From Pempheris klunzingeri (Eukaryota > Chordata > Actinopteri > Acropomatiformes > Pempheridae): a stretch of 64,000 bases of DNA. The DNA is taken from NCBI RefSeq assembly GCF_042242105.1, contig NC_092029.1, positions 22,560,885-22,624,884 on the forward strand, read 5' to 3'. The notes under the pieces were generated by a model. It saw nothing but the letters and a program-made list of their open reading frames with translations, had not been told where the DNA came from and did not search any database. How positions within the stretch are numbered: the first letter of the stretch is position 1; every line of letters begins with the position of its first letter. The position numbers and the translations under genes were made by a program. Positions 13,040 through 25,327 of this stretch are shown here, in pieces.

Positions 13040-13135
13040 GGTGGGTCCGGGGGGGGCAGAGGATACACGGGCAGGTCCTGGGGGGCAGAGGAGACACAGG
13101 TGGGTCCGGGGGGGCAGAGGATGCACAGGTGGGTC
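13022..13135. repeat. Minisatellite, about 33 bp, three or more copies
   Basis: Tandem copies of 'gacacaggtgggtccggg' and 'gcagaggatacac' type words are present. The repeat re-uses the CACAG/GTGGGT word that may serve as a splice donor at 13039. Confidence 0.8.
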
Positions 13136-13223
13136 TACATGTTTTTTTCGTCGCGACGTACCGGATCCTGATGGAGTCGTGGCGTCAAGGGACTAAAGTA
13201 CAGGTTAAAGTTGACTCAGTGGC

Positions 13224-13300
13224 GGGCGGGGGGGGGGGGGGGGGCAGTGAGCAGATTATTTATCATCTGACGGACCACAGATCTGTTCCTGTCACTGCTG

Positions 13301-13374
<74 letters not shown>

Positions 13375-13515
13375 GGGGGAGTGAGTGTACCGGGCCTGTC
13401 AGCCCTCTGTACTGTGATCACGTGGGTCCTGGCGGGTCCTGGTGGGTCCTTGTGAGTCCTGGCGGGTGCTGGAGGGTCCTGGTGGGTCCTTGTGAGTCCT
13501 GGCGGGTCCTGGCAC
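13224..13515. repeat. G-run, (GT)n tract and G-rich GGGTCCT minisatellite
   Basis: A long G run near 13226-13244 is followed by a roughly 70-bp GT tract at 13304-13373. A 12-bp-type minisatellite of GGGTCCTGGC and GAGTCCTGGC words follows at about 13425-13515. All are non-coding and lie just upstream of the first coding exon of EPHX1. Confidence 0.9.
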
Positions 13516-13705
13516 TGAGCAGTGAGGAAAATCTTTGTCATGCAGGTCTCAGCAGGACTCAGTGACCGGGGGTGTGGGTGGGGGGTGGTTAAAGCTCAGC
13601 TCAGTGTGAGAAGGTTCATGTTGACGGGGCCGTGCCCCACATGCTCTGCCTGTGCTGGGGGGTCTCACTCCTATTATCCCTGTGCCCTCACAGACGCTGG
13701 GCGCC

Positions 13706-14048
13706 ATGTTCACCGAGGTGCTGGTCGCTCTGCTGATCGGAGGACTGATCTTCCTCCTGGTTCAGAGGAGCAGGAACCAGGTTCTGAAGACGGAGGATGG
13801 CTGGTGGGGGGCTGGAGCACCCTCTGTTGGTGGGGAGGACATCTCCATTAACCCCTTTAAAGTCACCACCAGTGATGAAGAGCTGGAGGTTAGCTTCCCT
13901 CCTCGTCTTCATCTTGTTTAAACTCAGGACGATGTGTGCACGATGAGGCCACTCCGGCTGGTCACAGCAGCATAACTTCACTGGTTATTAAACCTCCAGA
14001 CAGGGTCAGTCAGGATCTACTCATGTTGTGTGTTACACATCCAACAGG

Positions 14049-14090
<42 letters not shown>

Positions 14091-16122
14091 CAGTGGCCTG
14101 ACATCAAAGTGGGTGTCATCAACTGTGTCACTGTCCATGAGTGAGTGAATGAATGGGGGGGGCAAGAGGAAAGAGTGGCAGCAATCAGGGCGGCTGATCT
14201 GAGACCCAATTCAATTCAATTCAATTTATTTTGTATAGCCCAATATCACAACAGAGTTGTCTCACAGTGCTTTACAAAGTTCACTGAAATAAACAAGAAG
14301 TGTAACCCAGAGAGAACAGGGGATATTCTGGGGGGGGTGGGGGGGCTTCCACACAGCCTGCATGGCACTGCTCATGGATGCTTGGGGGATGCCCCACCAG
14401 TCCCGTTACAGTGACCCTGAGAGTGGTGAGGAGTAATGGGGCTTGTTTCCAAGCAGCCCCCCCTTTCAAAGCCGGACTCAGTTCAGCATCAGAAGCATAA
14501 CTGATATTTTCCTCATTAAACAATGTATTATTTCACCCATTCACTATTAATGACGATGTTTATTTCTGTGGTCCAACCTGCTTGATACGTGGGTAGAAAC
14601 GCACTGCAGCGTGATGGATAAGTCGGTATGTTCCTCCACCATCTTCTCTGTGCTCTGAACTAAACTCACAGTACTTTTACTGTATGTTTTGCATCCTGCA
14701 CGCTCTACCCAGGCGCCGCCCCTCAACTGAAGCAAATGGAGTGTTTCCAGTTGGTGAGAACACATTGTGTGTGAAGGGAAACTCCAGACAATGTCCAGAC
14801 CTGATAGTTTCAAATGTGAATGTGTGAAATGGACGTTAGTTTGTCTCTACATAGTCACTCCAGAGCACTGGCCCAGGAAATAGTTCACTGTTAAGCAGGC
14901 TGAAATATTGGGAGAGCTCCCACGTATCTTCTGTCCTCTTCTGTCAGGACCTGTACAGGAGGATAGACCAGACCCGCCCTATTGCTTCACTGGAGGACAG
15001 CCAGTTCCATTATGGCTTCAACTCCCACTGCCTACAGAAGGTGGTCTCCTACTGGAGACGTGACTTCGACTGGAGGAAACAAGTTGACAAACTCAACCAG
15101 TTCCCCAACTTCAAAACCAACATCGAAGGTGAGGCTGACTGCTGACACATGCATCAAGTACGTACTGTCCTTCCTCTGACCTGTTCTGACTCGGTGAACT
15201 TCCACTCAGGACTTGATGTCCATTTTGTGCACGTGAAGCCCAAGAAGGTGCCCGAGGGAACCAGTGCCGTTCCCCTCTTGATGGTTCACGGCTGGCCTGG
15301 CTCCTTCTATGAGTTCTACGGGCTGATCCCTCTGCTGACGGAGCCAGCAGACCCAGGGGACCTTGTGTTTGAGGTGGTGTGTCCCTCCATACCAGGGTAC
15401 GGGTTTTCAGAAGCACCACACAAGAAGGGTGAGTCTGGAAAGGCTTTCCTTCCATTGAATCAATACCAGAAATAACAACACAGCCTCTCCTCCTGCACTG
15501 GCCTCGTTAATACCATTAACAAAGTTAACAAAGGTTCCATTTAAGAAAAAGTAACACTGTACACAATGTACAAAACAGAGTAAAATGCTAAAGTTTTTTT
15601 GGCTGGTGTTCTGTGTGTGCTACAGTGGAAAAGCCACTCATATTGTTTTGTAACAGGTTTTGATTCGGTTTGTGCGGCACGCATCTTCCACAAGCTGATG
15701 AGGCGCCTGGGCTTCCAGCAGTTCTACGCTCATGGGGGAGACTGGGGCTGGCTGGTCACCACCAACATGGCTCAGCTGGAGCCCAAGTAAGACGCACAAG
15801 AACTTCCTCAGCACCTGCTCATGTCCCACGTCACTCACTCAGTCAATCTTTATTTATATAGCGCCAATTCACAACAGCGTTATCTCCAGACTCTTTCCAT
15901 AAAGAGCAGGTCCAGACCAAACTCTTTAATTAGAGAGAGACCAACGATTCAGGAATTCAACATTAAGGATTCAAGAATCCCCACATGAGCAGCATCAGAT
16001 ATTATATTAGGAAACAGTGGAGGAAGAACTCCCCTTTAACAGGAAGAAACCTGGAACAGACCCAGGCTCGGGGGGGGGCTTTTTGTCAGGGTCTGTGTTG
16101 GGTGGAGGTTGGAGAGAGAGAG

Positions 16123-16157
<35 letters not shown>

Positions 16158-19115
16158 ACAAACAGCAACCAACATACTAACAGTGACTATAGCACTAACA
16201 ATAGGAGTGTGACTAAAAGATTAGCAGTATGATATTATTGAAAAACATGACGAGTGGCCGACGATCTGCAGCAGTGATTCATGAAGCAGAGAACCACATC
16301 AGCAGGACCAGGATCCACAGGAACCTGAGAGATGAGAAAGCACAGAAAGGCTCCGGGGAAGATACCAAGTTAGTAACAGACATTAAAGAGACATGAAGCA
16401 GAAGGATGGAGAGGAAGAGGAGGAGAGAGAATAGAGAGGAGCCCAGTGCATCATGGGAGTCCCCCGGCAGTCTGAGCCTATAACAGCATAACTAGGGGCT
16501 ATATGCCTTGTCAAAAAGGAAAGTTTTTAGTCTCTTAAATGTAGAGAGGGTGTTTGCCCCCCGAACCCAAACTGGAAGGAGGTTCCACAGGAGAGGAGCC
16601 TGATAGCTGAAGGCTCTGCCTCCTGCACTACTTTTGGAGACTTTTGGAACCATCAGTAGGCCTGCAGTCTGACTTTTACTCCACATATGCTGTACCAGCC
16701 CAATGCTCACCAGTGAACAAGTCCACACAGACCACACTCCATACCTTTGATGACATGTCCATGTTTATGTGCCCCTCTGTAGTCCAACGGTCTGGATGGT
16801 TCCTGTGTTTTTCTTCATTCTCTAGGACAGTCCAAGGCCTGCATGTGAACTTTGCCCCACCCTCCAAGCCGGGGCTGTCCATGGCTTTATCCATCATGCT
16901 CGGGCCTAGCCTCCCTAAGCTGTTTGGCTTCACTGACCTGGACATCCAGCGCCTCTACCCCTGCATGGAGAAACTGGTGGTGGAGTCCATCAAAGAGTCT
17001 GGCTACATGCACATCCAGGCCACCAAGCCAGACACCGCAGGTGAGGACCTGTGACCGATTACCTCCACACGCCAACAGAATACTAACAGCCCAGCCTCTA
17101 CAGCAGGCTGCCAGCTCCACTGCCAAAGGCCATTAGAAAAGAGATCAGCTTAGAGGCACGACTCCACAGCACCTGGCCTCGACGGACGGACTGACAGACA
17201 TGCCCCTCTGTCTGCTGTCTGTGACCCAACAGCCCCCGGAAGCACATCTGTCATCGTAACAACAGGTTTTCTGAGTTTCAGCAGTAAAACCAAAGAAAGC
17301 ATCCGTGGTGTGGCCCCCTGATGGCAGCAGCTCTAACCTGTTATTTTATCATCTTTATTGCTGAAACACGTTACTTGTGTCAAAAACACACTCAGGCTCT
17401 GGAAAATGAAGCGTGGGATACTTATTAGTTCTACATTTCTGACTCTGAGGTCGAGGGCTGAATGATTCTCCAGTGGGTCTGGCTGCCTACATCCTGGAGA
17501 AGTTCTCCACATGGACCAGCCGTGACTTTAGGGACCTGGAGGACGGAGGACTCACCAGGTAAACATGACGGGGCAGGTACAGAATAAACAGAGGGCAGCA
17601 AAGTTAGGAGACCTGAATCCAAACGACAGCAGGGGTCAGAGCCAGGCAGTCAGACAGGAAGACAGAGTGAACCAGGACAGGGCAGGGCTGGGATCAAAGA
17701 CAACCAGGTAATCAGGAAACGACGGCTAGGGCCAGGGTGAATACTGCTGAGGTCATCAGAGGGAACAGGGCAGGGGGAAAGTGAAGGGACGAGAAGGGTG
17801 AGGCCTGGTCTGCTACAACACCAGCATCAGTAACGGGGAGGGAGGGAGGCAGGGAGGCTCTCGGTCGGTGCTGATATCTGCTGTCAGTGAAGGGCTGATC
17901 AATGAAGGGCTCCTACTACCTCACTGTGTGTGTGTGCCTTGCAGGAAGTTCTCTCTGGATGATCTGCTAACTAATGTGATGATCTACTGGACGTCCGGCT
18001 GCATCGTGTCCTCCATGAGGTTCTACAAGGAAAACTTTGGCAAAGGCCTCAACCAGCCTCACTCAAAGTGAGTGTGATGTGAGCAGTGGTGACAATGACA
18101 GACACAGGAGAGGAAAACAGCTGATGACTCACCGATGTGTTGAAATCACAGCCTTTAAATGCTCTAAACCATCACACGTGCTCTTTGCTTGTGTCCACAA
18201 GTGGTCGTTCTCTTGTTTGTGTGAGACTGTGAGCTGACCCTAACCCTGTATGCCTCTGAAGCACAATGTCCACATGTTTTCACCAAGTCTTCAGGGCTCT
18301 AGGTGAATATCCAGCAGTGGATGAAACCGATTCAGACCCTGAACTGGAAACTGAGTACTGAAAATCTTTAGTTTTCCCAGAGCCGAGGCCCTTTGGCATT
18401 GTGAGGTGTTATGCTGTCAGTCTGTCCCATTACCTTTAGGGAATCTGTTCGAAGTTGACACAAACATCCACGTGGACTTAAAGGTGAGCTGAGTAGATTT
18501 TGGTGGTCAAAGATCACTGTGACCTCCCAAAACATGTTGTTGGGCGTAAGTCAAGAAGTCAGACGCTAATTATGACAACATTGTCACTCTCTAAGATGAA
18601 TTGATGACGTTTTACATCCAAAGGGTCGAAGGTTGACTTCACGGTGACGTCATGGTGGGAGGGAGACTGTGACAATATGCCACTTTTGGTCAGATATTTA
18701 GTTGGTGACACTGATCTGGGGTCTGGACAGACATGGATGCAAACTGACACCTGGCAGAGACGTAGAGCCGCCGGGCGGTGATTCTAGTTGTAATGTGAGA
18801 AAGTTGGTGGAGCAGTGAGGAGCCCCGGCCTCACGCAGTAGCAGCACTTGAATATCACTGTTAGTTAAATGTAATGCTGACACATCGTGGTCTCTTCACA
18901 GGATACCGGTGTACGTCCCCACTGGGTTCGCCTGCTTCCCCAACGAGCTGTTCCACACTCCCAAACTATGGGTCAAACAGAAATACCGTAAACTCATCAC
19001 CTTCACACCCATGGCCCGTGGCGGCCATTTTGCTGCCATGGAGGAGCCACAGCTGATGGCAGAGGACATCCAGAACTTCACCAAGACAGTGGAGAAGAGG
19101 ACGAAGAAGGAATAG
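13706..19115 (+). CDS. ephx1: Epoxide hydrolase 1, microsomal (EPHX1)
   Basis: Eight coding exons: 13706-13888, 14948-15128, 15210-15428, 15657-15786, 16826-17040, 17450-17558, 17945-18067 and 18902-19115. Phases match throughout and give 457 aa (human 455). The enzyme opens xenobiotic and lipid epoxides to trans-diols at the ER membrane. An N-terminal anchor (MFTEVLVALLIGG onward) precedes the EHN domain and alpha/beta-hydrolase fold. HGWP (about 148-151) is the HGXP oxyanion motif, Asp223 in HGGDWG the nucleophile, Glu402 in FPNELFHTP the charge relay acid, and His429 in RGGHFAAMEEP the base; these match human D226, E404 and H431. The start at exon 17450 was chosen over a closer AG because it restores the conserved LNDSPVGLAAY segment. 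All catalytic residues are present, so the gene looks functional. LINE fragments occupy two introns. Confidence 0.97.
14050..14087. repeat. (CA)n microsatellite in EPHX1 intron
   Basis: About 19 CA units between the first two coding exons of EPHX1. Confidence 0.95.
14208..14297 (-). mobile_element. L2 LINE 3' end fragment in an EPHX1 intron
   Basis: On the minus strand this is nearly the same as the 3' terminus of the LINE at 59650-59745: the same 'agcactgagacactctgttg' type block, a GGGCTATACAAAATAAATTG end, and ATTGA tandem tail units. It is severely 5' truncated. Confidence 0.85.
15843..16650 (-). mobile_element. L2-type LINE 3' fragment in EPHX1 intron (different subfamily)
   Basis: From 16650 down to about 16490 the minus strand encodes the C-terminal tail of an L2 ORF2. 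The words [20 protein letters not shown] and [13 protein letters not shown] match the tail of the LINE at 59.1 kb. From 16490 to 15843 lies the 3' UTR, ending in a GGCGCTATATAAATAAAG-type terminus. That differs from the ATTGA-tailed 3' UTR of the 56-59 kb element, so it is a second subfamily. It fills most of the intron between the exons ending at 15786 and starting at 16826. A GA microsatellite lies at about 16111-16155. Confidence 0.8.
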
Positions 19116-19376
19116 TAGGGCTAGACTGATGAATGATAAACTGTTGATTAACTGAAAGTACAGTATGAAAACACAGATCAGCAGGTGGACCACAGTGCTG
19201 AGCTGTACGTAGACACACTCACACTGTGAGTATAGACAGTGTAGGCAGAAATCCTTTAATATAGTTTAGCTCTGTCAGTCAAATTCCTAATCGCACGTCT
19301 TGTTGATGGAGCCGATCTTATACAGGGTCTGAAAGGTGAACAGTCAAAGAAGCAAAAGGTGAATGAATGAGGTCAG
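19116..19376 (+). other. EPHX1 3' flank
   Basis: This is non-coding sequence after the EPHX1 stop codon. I see no AATAAA before the transposon that starts near 19377. The first good AATAAA on this strand outside the transposon is at 20960-20965, so the 3' UTR may extend that far. That is uncertain. Confidence 0.35.
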
Positions 19377-20271
19377 CTCTACACAGCCCTGTTAATGCCA
19401 GGTTTTTGTGATGTAAAAAAATGAGACCAAGATAAATCATTTCAGAACTTTTTCCACCTTTAATGTGAAAACCCCTTAAAAAGTAATACTTTGTTGAAGC
19501 ACCTTCTGATTTTATTCCAGCACTCAGTCTTTTTGGGTAGGAGTCTATCAGCATGGCACATCTTGACATCTTGACTTGGCAATATTTGCCCACTCTTGCA
19601 AACGCTCCAAATCTGTCAGATTGTGAGGGCATCTCCTGTGCTCAGCCCTCTTCAGATCACCCCACAGATTTTCTGGCTGGGCCAGTCCAAAACGTTAATC
19701 TTCTTCTGGTGAAGCCGTTCTTTTGTTGATTTGGATGTATGCTTTGGTTCCTCTTCATCGTCCAGTCCAGTTCTTGGTAATGTCACTGTTGCACCATATT
19801 TTCTCCACTTGATGACGACTGTCTTCACTGTGTTCCATGGTATATCTAATGCCTTGGAAAGTCTTTTGTACCCTTCTCCTGACTGCTAACAGTGAGATCC
19901 CTCTGATACTTTGGAAGCTCTCCGCGGACCGTGGCTTTTGCTGTAAGATGCGACTAAGAAAATGTGAGAAAAAGCTACTAGAAGAGCTGAACTGTGTTTG
20001 GGGTTATTCAGAGGCACTTTAAATGATGGCAGGTCTGTACTGACTCCTATTAACATGATTCTGAACACAGCCACATCCCCAGTTATAAGAGGGTGTGCAC
20101 ACTTATGCAACCACATTATTTTGTGGACTTCCCCCCCTAAAAGATTTCAGTTTGTTGTTCAGTTGAGCTGTACAGGTTATAGGTCACAATAAAGGTGGAA
20201 AAAGTTCTGACATGATTTATCACAAAAACCTGGCATTTTAACAGGGGTGTGTAGAGTTTATATCCACTGTA
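19377..20271. mobile_element. DNA transposon with about 85-bp terminal inverted repeats, about 895 bp
   Basis: The left end (19377-19463) and right end (20188-20271) are inverted copies. Shared words are CTCTACAC..CCCTGTTAA, ATGCCAGGTTTTTGTGAT, ATAAATCAT, TCAGAACTTTTTCCACCTTTA. The interior resembles a widespread fish interspersed repeat ('cagattttctggctgggcca', 'tttggatgtatgctttgg') but has no intact transposase, so it is a non-autonomous or decayed copy. The superfamily was not assigned. Confidence 0.82.
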
Positions 20272-22049
20272 GCTGTTCAGTAACCACAAAAGATAGTTTC
20301 TGTGAAAAACCTTTTTGACTGCTGTGGGCTTGGTGATCAGCCACTTCATGGCCCCATGTGGCACTTTAGGAGGGAAAAGTCAGGAACCATGGACCAGACA
20401 GGCCTGCAGAAATCAGCATCTGCTGTTCTTCATGGAGTGTCGCCCTCCTGGGGTTGAACAGTTTACTAGGCAGCTGCAGAAAGGAGGTCAGGGGGCCTCA
20501 CTGTTATTGTGTTGACGGCTGGACACATTTCCAGGTATTCCTCTGACTAATAACACAAAGCCTCTTTACTTCAGGGTGGCATTAGCGGTATTAAGGGTTG
20601 GGTCACACAGTTCAGTTCTGCTGTAAAGTTTGGGGGTGTTAAAAAGTCTACCCCTAACTGTGGACACTAGTGAGCAGGTGCAGTTAAGAGGTTAAACCTT
20701 TGCATTAGGTTTTATTCGGCCATCTTTCACCTTTCAGCCTGATGTTGGAGTTCTGATGTCATTACAGAGCTCCAGTCCTGATCACTGCTCATCACACTGA
20801 TCTTAAACACAATGAATGGAATCTCTAATGCTGCTTGTTTCTCTGAAGATGATTTACTGAAATAATGAAATGTATTTGGTTTTGTGTGGAAGTGTGAAAA
20901 GATGTTTTCACAGTAAGCTGGGATGTTTTGTCAACTTCTGAAAGACTGTTTTATTTCCCAATAAAATGTCCTGATCTGGTGTTTCCCTTTTTAAAGAGGG
21001 TCATTTAAAACTGCAAAGTGTGCTCCAACACAGCGACATGTTGTATCTCAGACTGTGTCACCTGTTGGCCTGCGTACACACACAGCTGCACTGCACATCT
21101 CAGGTGTTGTGTTTGTGCTCCACTCACAGTTACACGCTCACGCTCACATCCTGGAGCTCAATCTATAAAGGACAGCAGCCCTGCTCCACTAGCTTCACCT
21201 TCTTTGCATGTCTAGTGTGTGGGATACCACCCTGGACTTCTTGGCATGCCAGTGGTGTTCTGTGTTCAGATGTGCAGCACATTAGTGGGTCAGAGGCTGG
21301 GCCTCCTGACAGCACATGTGAATCACATTCTTTGTTTTCCTTCACTCTGTCATAATGAGCTTGTTCAGATGCCGGGATGCTCTGAATCTTTCCAAAATCA
21401 AACCAAAATGCTCCCCTGCCTCTCTCGGGTAATGTTCAATGTCGCACTGCCCCAAGCTTCCCATCCCACTTGTTAGCAGAGCTTTGAGTTTCCCAAGCCT
21501 CCCAGTGCCCTGGCTAAGGACACCCTCCCAGTACTGCACTCCCCCAGGCCTGACTGCCTGCCGGCCTGCTCTTCTTGGCAGCTAAACAGCCAGGGGAGGA
21601 TCAGGACGACCGGGCGGCTGAGATAAGGACCACATGAAGTTCCCCACATTACCTCACCAGATAAGGAAACAAGCAGAGAGAGACGAGAGGGAGAGAGGGG
21701 GTCAGACTGGGAGGAATTCTCTGGATGCACGGGGATGAGCAGAGAGCTGATTGGATTGTGGGGTTTTCACCAGTTGTTTAGGGGTGTTGGTGAAAGTCGG
21801 GGTCCCACAGTGTGGACATGGTCCTCAGCGGCTACAGAACAGGTTGGTTCTAGTTAGTGAGTGATTTCAGCTGCTCATCTCCATTAGACTTTAGATGCTT
21901 TCAGAGTAGATGAGCGATGACCTCAAACTGGGCGCTCTGTGGTGTATTTACAGACGCGCCTCCATCCAGCCAATGCAAATAGGCTGAATGCAACTGAACT
22001 CACTTCTCAAGTCTTCAGAAGAGTCTGTGACAGCACTTGGGCATCATCC
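20272..22049. other. Intergenic stretch before the bHLH gene
   Basis: No convincing exon or known repeat family was seen. An AATAAA occurs at 20960-20965 on the plus strand. The frame leading into the bHLH start codon stays open back to about 21939 but has no ATG before 22050. Confidence 0.4.
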
Positions 22050-25000
22050 ATGGCGGTGAATCCTCTGGAAGGTCTCATGTCGGTAGCAGTGAACCACCAG
22101 CTGGTGTCCAGCTCCACCACGGAGCTGCAGAGGCAGCAGCTGTGTGCAGCTGGCAGCCCGACATCCCTGCACGGAAACAGACAGAGTCCACGCAGCAGCC
22201 GCCGGCCCAGGAAGTGGGTGAGTCACAACTGGTGATCCACTTTTCCCAGCTGAAACTCGTGCAGCCATCAATTACTGTGAGTAGTGAGGGATGATGCTCA
22301 GCCTTCATCACAACCTGAACACACATGCACTCGCACAGAAAATCCTTCAAATTAGTTCTGTTTTAAATCTATCTGTCTCGCATGTATCCTGTAAATACCT
22401 GGTAATCAGACAAGGCCAGGCTGCCTGCCACCGAGCTCTGAATGTGATGTGGAAAGTTGAATATGAGTGAGCCAAGAAGAGCTGAATCTCACGTTTTCAT
22501 GAAGGATCTGATGGAAACATGACACTCAGATAACCTGTGCATGATGCTATTCTGGTACATTTCACACATTTAGACACAGTGCTGGTGAATGCTGACTGGG
22601 TTCAGGTGCACTCCTATCTATTAATAACCCTGGACCAAAGAGCCACCGTCACTTTGTTCTCACAATGTTCTCTCTTCAATGTCACTCATAAATCATTCCG
22701 AGCACTAACCCATCTGATGAAGACGCTCATTGTTGATATAATTTTGATATAAGTTTCTCTTAGCACCTTTAAAGCTTTGTTACAAGTCCGGTACATGACC
22801 ACTTCTGTCTCAAGGGCACAACACCGTCAGATTAAATGAAAACCAATGAAAGAGGGCTGAATCAGTGACCTGGGATGCTAAGTATTAAAATACTGAATTC
22901 ACACTGCACCTCTGTCAGTCTCCAGACTCAAAGTATAGTCACACTGCAAGGAACTGTTCAAAACGGGTTTCTCTGTTTTCTAACTTCCACATTTGGACAA
23001 AACCGACCAGGTCTGTTGAACTGGCTCTAAATGTGTCCTCTGCTACAGGTGTCTGTGTGTGGGTCCAGGTCAAACCCTGGTCCTGGTTGTGGGTCTGCGG
23101 TCCAGTCCAGGACACTGAGGAGTCAGCACTCCCCAGAGAACGCAGCACGAGAGAGGAGCCGCGTACGCAACCTGCGACAGGCCTTCCACAGCCTGCAGGT
23201 ACGGCACACCTCCAGGGAGCGTTCACTCCCAGGGAGTCCAACACAGTCCACACCCAACACAAGCTGCCGCTCTGTGGCCTCCTCTACCTGCTCCTCACTG
23301 TGCAACAGTCATCCTTTCATTGATTAATTCATTAAGTTAGTTATTAGTTGGAGGACAAGGGTGACAAGTGATCAACAGCAACACCTATTTTCACTCACCA
23401 CTAGACAAATTCAGACCCCTAAACTGACAAGTGACAGTCATTCTGTGCCTCTCCTGAAATGACGCTTGACCAGTAATGTTAATAATCAGGTTCTTCATAC
23501 ATCTCACACACCCTGTGTGTTTATGGTGTTCATGACAGTGAAAACTCTGTATGCCACCCTGCCACCTGCATGCTGCTCACTGTCCTTACAAACTTCTTTG
23601 AACATGAATGACTGCAGTTGTGTGTAGAGAGCTGACTACCCCCCCCCCCCTCCAATCTGTCCTCAGGCTGCTCTGCCCTCAGTCCCACCAGACACCAAGC
23701 TGTCCAAGCTGGATGTCCTGGTTCTGGCTACTAACTACATAGCTTACCTGACAGAGACCCTGGACCAGGGGGGGGCCCTGAGTGAGCACATCGTGTCCCC
23801 CAGGCCGGGGGGATACCTGCATCCTGTTAAGGTAAGGACAGGAATGATGATGGACTGGATTCATATGCAGGACATGGCAGACAGGTGATGGTCATCATCC
23901 TGTCAGACACTCTGCGGTCCCACTAGAAACACTGCATCAGCACTGTCAGTCACACACCAAGTGTGTGTAACCATGGCAACAAACAACCGGACACCCGTCT
24001 GTCCGGCAGCACAAACACACAGACAGCAGAGGAGGAACACAGTGTCTGTCTGATGATGTAATGTCATGACAAGACCACGGAAAAAGACAGCTAGTCACCT
24101 CATTACAAGACAACCAAACCAGCAGTATGACCCTCAGATAACTAGATAATCTAAGTTAGTAAGAAGAACGTTAAACCAGCAGTATGACCTTTAATGTTAG
24201 ATATCTGCTTAGCTCTTCTTGCTAACTGTGCGTGGATGAGGAGGTAATAAACCCACAAACATGTCTGTGGTAAAGCCTCAGTGAGTTCGGGGCTGCTGGT
24301 TAGTGACCTGTGGTGTTAGTGGATGGATGTGTTTCTAATGTTGGCTCATGTCAACACAGTGTCACTGGTTGATACTGATGAACAGGTTGAGCAGCGTTCC
24401 TCCCACCTCTGGTCGTGGTGTCACTGTTATCACTGGGGGGGGACAGTGATGATGTGACCCCATGGACAGTGTTATCAGGCTGTCAGCACATTCTAGCACC
24501 TTCTGACCATCGTCAGCCACAGCAGTCCTCAGTGACATCCAACACCCTGACAGTCGGAGGACACCGGGACCGTGGTGTCAGTCAGAGGGCCCATGTGGTC
24601 CACTGACGATGGGTCTGATGGGATGTTTGAGCCTCGATCCTCTAAACGGCTTTGGATGCAGTAAAGGTCAGAGCTGCTTACCACCGAATAAAGAGAGTAT
24701 AAAACTAGTAGCTCTCCAACAATGACCAAAAGCAGCTGATCAATAAACCCGACAACAGACCAGGTCACAGGCCACACGTGTGTTGGCTCTAGTTGGGGTC
24801 TGATTTTCTCTCAACAGAAACATCAACAACTCTTGTGTTTTGGCTCTCAGTCGTCACAAGTTGAATTAATTCACTCACTTTTTTTTTTCCAAAGACGTAT
24901 CTAATAAGCTGTCACGACACTGCACTTCCGCCACTGTTGTACATAGGTTGATTCTTATTTCTTTATATTTTTTCTGTCTTCTTTCTTTGCTTTATTTTTC

Positions 25001-25327
25001 ATTTATATATTTATATATTTGTTATGGTGAGAGAGAAACGGTATTTCGATGAATCCAAAACCCAAAGTGCTGCATTTGTGCTGTGCTGAGGGAGGAGGCA
25101 GCAACCCCCACTGGCCACAGTAACACTGATCATGGTGATGATGGTCTTGGAGCTAACCCAGTGTGCTGTCTGTCTGTGTGTCTCCCCAGAAGTGGCCCAT
25201 GCGTTCTCTTCTCTACTGTGGCAGCGTGGGAGAGCTGCTGTCAGGAGTCCCAGCCAATCAGATGGCTCCACCTGGACGGGACGCGACACACACACTGACC
25301 CCCACCTTCGAGGCAGGCTCGGAGTGA
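22050..25327 (+). CDS. tcf23: bHLH transcription factor 23 (TCF23; TCF24 is the alternative)
   Basis: Four exons, 22050-22217, 23049-23198, 23667-23831 and 25190-25327, all phase 0, give 206 aa. The bHLH starts at about residue 86 ([17 protein letters not shown]). Its loop and second helix ([20 protein letters not shown]) are split by the exon 2/3 junction at residue 106. The class II tail [14 protein letters not shown] follows, typical of the TCF23/TCF24 pair. These nuclear bHLH proteins act with or against E-protein partners; mouse Tcf23 (OUT) is reported to be inhibitory rather than DNA-binding. The protein is longer than human TCF24 and close to TCF23, and its tail-to-tail neighbour SLC5A6 matches human TCF23-SLC5A6 at 2p23. 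The GYLHPVK spelling is closer to TCF24, so the paralog call is open. The start is the first in-frame ATG; its Kozak context is weak at -3 but has G at +4. Confidence 0.85.
24890..25060 (+). mobile_element. Possible LINE 3' tail in the bHLH gene intron
   Basis: This is a T-rich stretch with 'cactgcacttccgccactgt' and 'gtatttcgatgaatcc' words. It resembles the 3' tails of fish non-LTR elements that include an 'aatttcattgtac'-like block, such as 37780-37998. The resemblance is weak. Confidence 0.3.

Noticed and set aside
17468-17474. Acceptor CCAG at 17473 as the start of EPHX1 exon 7
   Set aside because: It keeps phase but would delete the conserved LNDSP residues; the AG at 17449 restores them.
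20960-20965. Definite EPHX1 poly(A) signal
   Set aside because: A good hexamer, but 1.85 kb from the stop codon with a transposon between. Kept only as a possibility in the 3' flank notes.
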